A stretch of 64,000 nucleotides of DNA, taken from the NCBI GenBank assembly GCA_034509925.1, contig CM067526.1, positions 12,230,010-12,294,009 of the forward strand, written 5' to 3'. A program made the position numbers and the translations under genes. Numbering within the stretch: position 1 is the first letter of the stretch; the number at the start of each line of letters is the position of its first letter. Source of the stretch: Hirudinaria manillensis. Lineage: Eukaryota > Annelida > Clitellata > Hirudinida > Hirudinidae. Below are positions 60,639-64,000 of this stretch, piece by piece. The notes below the pieces were generated by a model. That model made no database searches. It was given only the letters and a program-made list of their open reading frames with translations, and was not told the origin of the DNA.

Positions 60639-63381
60639 TTACTCAGATGAAGCAGGAATAAAGACCTTCATTAGCAGCTGAAAAAATATCGTCGCTTTTC
60701 CTACAAAAACAATCGAATTATTCAAAGTCATTTCACTGTTTGCACAAGCTCATGCATATTTTAAAATTTATCAAACCTATTCCCGGGAGTTTCAGCTTGA
60801 AATGAACAAATGGAATGTAAAGAACATAGCCGAATAGAATGAATAGAAGAACGAAGAAATATCCTATTTGAGGATTGGTTATTAAAGGCACCATGACCAA
60901 GAAAACGGAAAATATAAAGGTGAATAGCGGTATGACCAGGGGAATCTGGATAAAGTTGAATTAATTATTAGAATGAGGATTCTAATTTATATGACCAAAA
61001 TAAAAACGACAATTGGAAACTTACATTGACAGTTCTGTGGACGTGCTTGTACTCTTTCGAAAATTTTAAGATTATGACGCCAAGAAAGTTGAGGGCATAA
61101 AATATCCACAAAGTGAAACTAAGTAGATCGATTAGGGCTGAAACATTTCCAACAAAAACGCACCCAAAAGAAATGAGCACCTGAAAAATCATTGGCACTC
61201 TTTCTGAAACTGCTTTTTCTACTTTTCAGGAAAATAATTTAAGTTTTACATTCCAAAACAACCAAAGAAAAAACCAGGAAAATCAAAAATAAAATTAAAA
61301 TAAAACAAAAGACACAGCATTTGAAGACTAACGATGACAGAAACGGCCGGAATAGGAGTGAACTCATTAACGTGAACCATTCCCAGTACATCTGGCACGT
61401 GACCGTTTTTAGCTGCTGCATACATTAACCTGAAATTTAATTATTTCCGAATGCCATCAATTGTCGACAATTATTTATCTTTTATTGTCAGTGTTATTGT
61501 TAATCATTTCATAACATTGTTTTTGAGCGGCTCAAATGAATCCTTAGAATTCTCTTTGAGTTTCTCTCTCTCTCTCAATTTTTATTTTCTTAAAGAAAAA
61601 TTCCTATTAATTATCCTAATCTTTGCTCAGACGAGCAAAATAAATGCCCACCTTCCTCCGCAAAATAATGATCCATTACCGGCCCCGAAGCAGGACATGG
61701 CAACAAAAATTGGTATCAACCAAGCGACATTTGGTATGACTTCCTCTGCCCACGTCTATAAAAAAATATTACGATTTCATCATTTTCACGATTGAAAGTT
61801 CTAAGCTAATCGACCGATCTTTAATGTCCAAGAAATTTCACCAGAGCCACAGCGGGAGAATTAATCATTCCTTCCAGCGACATTACTGTGAAGTATGACA
61901 CGTTTGCAAGGATGTAGATAATGACGGTGAGTGGAACGCCGATACAAATCGAAAGCGGTAGATTCCTGTTGGATTAATCATTAAATTAGCTAATAATTAT
62001 TACAATATGTTATAACATGTAAATAAATTATCTAATAATGTGTTAATTTGCAGTTTAAACGGAAACAATATTTGCCTTGATGGATTGATGATTTCCTCTG
62101 TCATGAAGTTTGCCGAATTCCTGTACGGATTATTATTATTTTAGTCAATTTGTTTTTAAATAATTAATAATATGATTTTAAACTTTTATTATATAGCTTT
62201 ATATTAAACACTGGAAATGCATACCATCCATCGTAGGCCCACATGCCGCTGTACAAACCAGTAGACAGTACGCCAATGTCTGTTTTAGTATCTTGAAATC
62301 CAAGCTTCAATATATCCGTATGGCCTCAAAATGGAAAATAATTTATTTATTTGTTTCAAATATTGAGGAAATAAAAATTTAAAAAATCCCATAGGAAATG
62401 TTTTTTCTTTTACCTTGAAATACTCTGACTAAGCCACCGATGACGATTATTAGGAGAGCAAATAATTTCGCAGCCGTGAAAATGATTTGAATTTTCCCTG
62501 CCAGCGTGACGCTATAAGAGTTTATGGACAAAAGCGTGGCTGCAAGAATGTTTCTCTTTTTAAATAAATATTTAGAATAATTTCATGGAGAATTACAGCA
62601 ACGGAATTGAAATTTAGAAAAGAGACGGAAAAAAGAGCCACGAACAAATGACGACCAGAGCCAACAATCTCTCGACTATATCCGGTGCCTCTCCACAACC
62701 GTCGTCGAAAAATGGCGACATCACGTACTGGGCAAAGGTTAGAGCGAATGTCGCCTGAGCTCCTGGTTTGAGGAGGAAATTAATAATCCACGAGTACTGG
62801 AAAGATATCCAGGGACCGAGAGCCTCTTCCAGGTAAACGTAGTCGGCTCCGGACTTGGTTATGATCGTTCCGAGTTCGGCGTAGCAGAGCGCTCCTGTGA
62901 AGGGATGCAACAAACGAGAATGTTTAATGAAATGGCTACATTTTGAAATCAATAAACGTTCGGACGTGCCCAATAGTGATACGACTCCGCAAATCAGCCA
63001 CGTCATAATGGTCATCCCGATGCTGCCGGAGTTCATGGCTACTCCTTTCGGCGAGACGAATATTCCGGAGCCTGATGGAAACGGAGAGAACGAAAGTAGT
63101 AAAAACAGCAACAATAACAATAATAAGCAACATTAATAACAATAGCAACAATAATAATAATAACAATAGCAACTACGCCAGCCACGAAGGCCGAATAACC
63201 GGCACGCGAGAAAAATCTTTGAGAAACAAGCAACGTCAGTACCAATTATGGAGCCAACGATGAATGACACTCCTCCGATAAGACCTATGGTCCTCGGTAT
63301 CTCCTCTTTTGTTTCCTCGATTACTTCCACTTCCTTCCTGCCCTGTCTCTCCTCCGTGGCATTTCCACTGTCAGAATTCAT
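60639..63381 (-). CDS. b(0,+)-type amino-acid transporter light chain (SLC7A9-like)
   Basis: Twelve exons: 63381-63243, 63071-62970, 62894-62646, 62539-62414, 62324-62225, 62120-62076, 61965-61842, 61755-61652, 61429-61333, 61180-61025, 60945-60777 and 60700-60639; 490 aa, almost the length of human SLC7A9 (487). Twelve helices are expected. TM1 has the unwound '[14 protein letters not shown]' substrate motif; then '[20 protein letters not shown]', '[20 protein letters not shown]', 'NPSRNLPLSI', '[10 protein letters not shown]', '[11 protein letters not shown]' and '[12 protein letters not shown]'. The Cys after TM3-4 ('[10 protein letters not shown]') aligns with the one that disulphide-links light chains to an SLC3 heavy chain. 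By family it exchanges cationic amino acids and cystine for neutral ones at the plasma membrane. Introns at 62895-62969 and 61966-62075 begin with GC, not GT. Confidence 0.92.
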
Positions 63382-63956
63382 CTTTGATCTTTAATGATCT
63401 CCCGATTCACAAATCCTAACAGAATCGTTCGTGCATTGAACAATAATTTTAATCAGTCGTCTATAAATGCGTCTTATCAATTCTATGTCTTATCTTTATT
63501 GTTTTCAAATCATTAACCGGCTGAAAGTTACAGAAACACCAAGGACTTTACTTTAGTTTTAAGTTTATTTTTGTACAAAATGAACAAATAGTCATTAAAC
63601 AAAAAAATGTTGTTTTTCGATATTTACACGGATTTCAGAGAAAAGAATTAAAAGATTTCGACACTCAAAATGCTGCAATTTCCCTGCAGAGGCATTAACA
63701 TGTCGCCAATTTTCTAAGTTTGGCACGTTGATAAGATAAAAAAAATTCTGTAACATCTTTGAATGTTGATTCGCCCAAATTCCAAGTTCGAAGCCGAGAT
63801 AAGACTGTCCTTATCAGTTCATTGAGAACAAACAAAATATAAAAAAACAATTTAAAAAAAACTCTCAAGATATGAGACAATCTGAAATAAATGGAAGTAA
63901 ATTTCCGACAGCTTTAATCTTCCTGGCTTTTATGACGTGTTTTCTCCCGAGTTCCT
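63382..63956. other. Upstream of SLC7-like gene
   Basis: Likely promoter of the SLC7-like gene. No exon recognised. Confidence 0.45.
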
Positions 63957-64000
63957 TTAAGCATCATCATCTTCTTCTCCCTTGACGTCGTCGTCATCAT
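63957..64000 (-). CDS. Possible acidic C-terminus of a further gene (partial)
   Basis: Read on the minus strand, the last bases give 'DDDDVKGEEDDDA' followed by TAA at 63957-63959. This could be the acidic tail of a gene continuing beyond the window, but 13 codons of low-complexity sequence are weak evidence. Confidence 0.2.
   Translation of the reverse strand, partial: DDDDVKGEEDDDA

Overview
This is metazoan nuclear DNA. It is AT-rich (roughly two thirds A+T by eye), full of ATT/TTTA-type microsatellites, and its genes are split into many short exons with GT-AG introns. The gene set (Cdh1/Fizzy-related, mitochondrial isoleucyl-tRNA synthetase, a LAP-family leucine-rich-repeat protein, a glypican, an SLC7 light chain, a PAN/fucolectin-like protein) points to an invertebrate animal. 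A lophotrochozoan-like marine invertebrate is my guess, but the sequence does not settle it. Exon ends were placed by hand from splice signals and reading-frame continuity and may be off by a base or two.

Region 1 (1-22105, all minus strand) is a tandem array of monocarboxylate-transporter-like (SLC16-like) major-facilitator genes. Five are complete (B 1986-4704, D 6111-8107, E 8999-11576, F 12373-14471, G 17283-19726), one is cut by the window edge (A), one is a truncated chimeric pseudogene (H 20533-22105), and two are first-exon relics. The complete copies share one six-exon plan: exon 2 is always 312 nt, exon 3 128 nt, exon 5 229 nt. Two subtypes alternate along the array, suggesting that a two-gene unit was duplicated. 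Gene H carries a roughly 330-bp near-identical copy of part of gene E, has a premature stop, and ends where a 5'-truncated Dong/R4-like retrotransposon embedded in an (ATT)n microsatellite begins (22106-23047).

Region 2 (24635-28887, plus) is a probably secreted PAN/apple plus fucolectin-like (F5/8 type C) protein, preceded by a likely Helitron-type remnant.

Region 3 (29649-34827, minus) encodes a nuclear protein with an AT-hook, a possible winged helix, a tandem PHD module like that of DPF/KAT6 proteins, an acidic stretch and a SAM domain. It is divergent from the Cdh1/Fizzy-related gene (36061-41456, plus), an activator of the anaphase-promoting complex. Mitochondrial isoleucyl-tRNA synthetase (42422-48277, 23 exons) and an Erbin/LANO-like LAP protein (48792-53282) follow on the plus strand.

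Region 4 (53430-63381, minus) holds a two-domain DXD glycosyltransferase whose first domain has lost the DXD motif, a complete glypican, and a b(0,+)-type amino-acid transporter light chain that appears to use two GC-AG introns. The last 44 bases may be the acidic C-terminus of another minus-strand gene.

The genes do not form an operon-like pathway. Apart from the transporter array, this is a mixed housekeeping and cell-surface neighbourhood.
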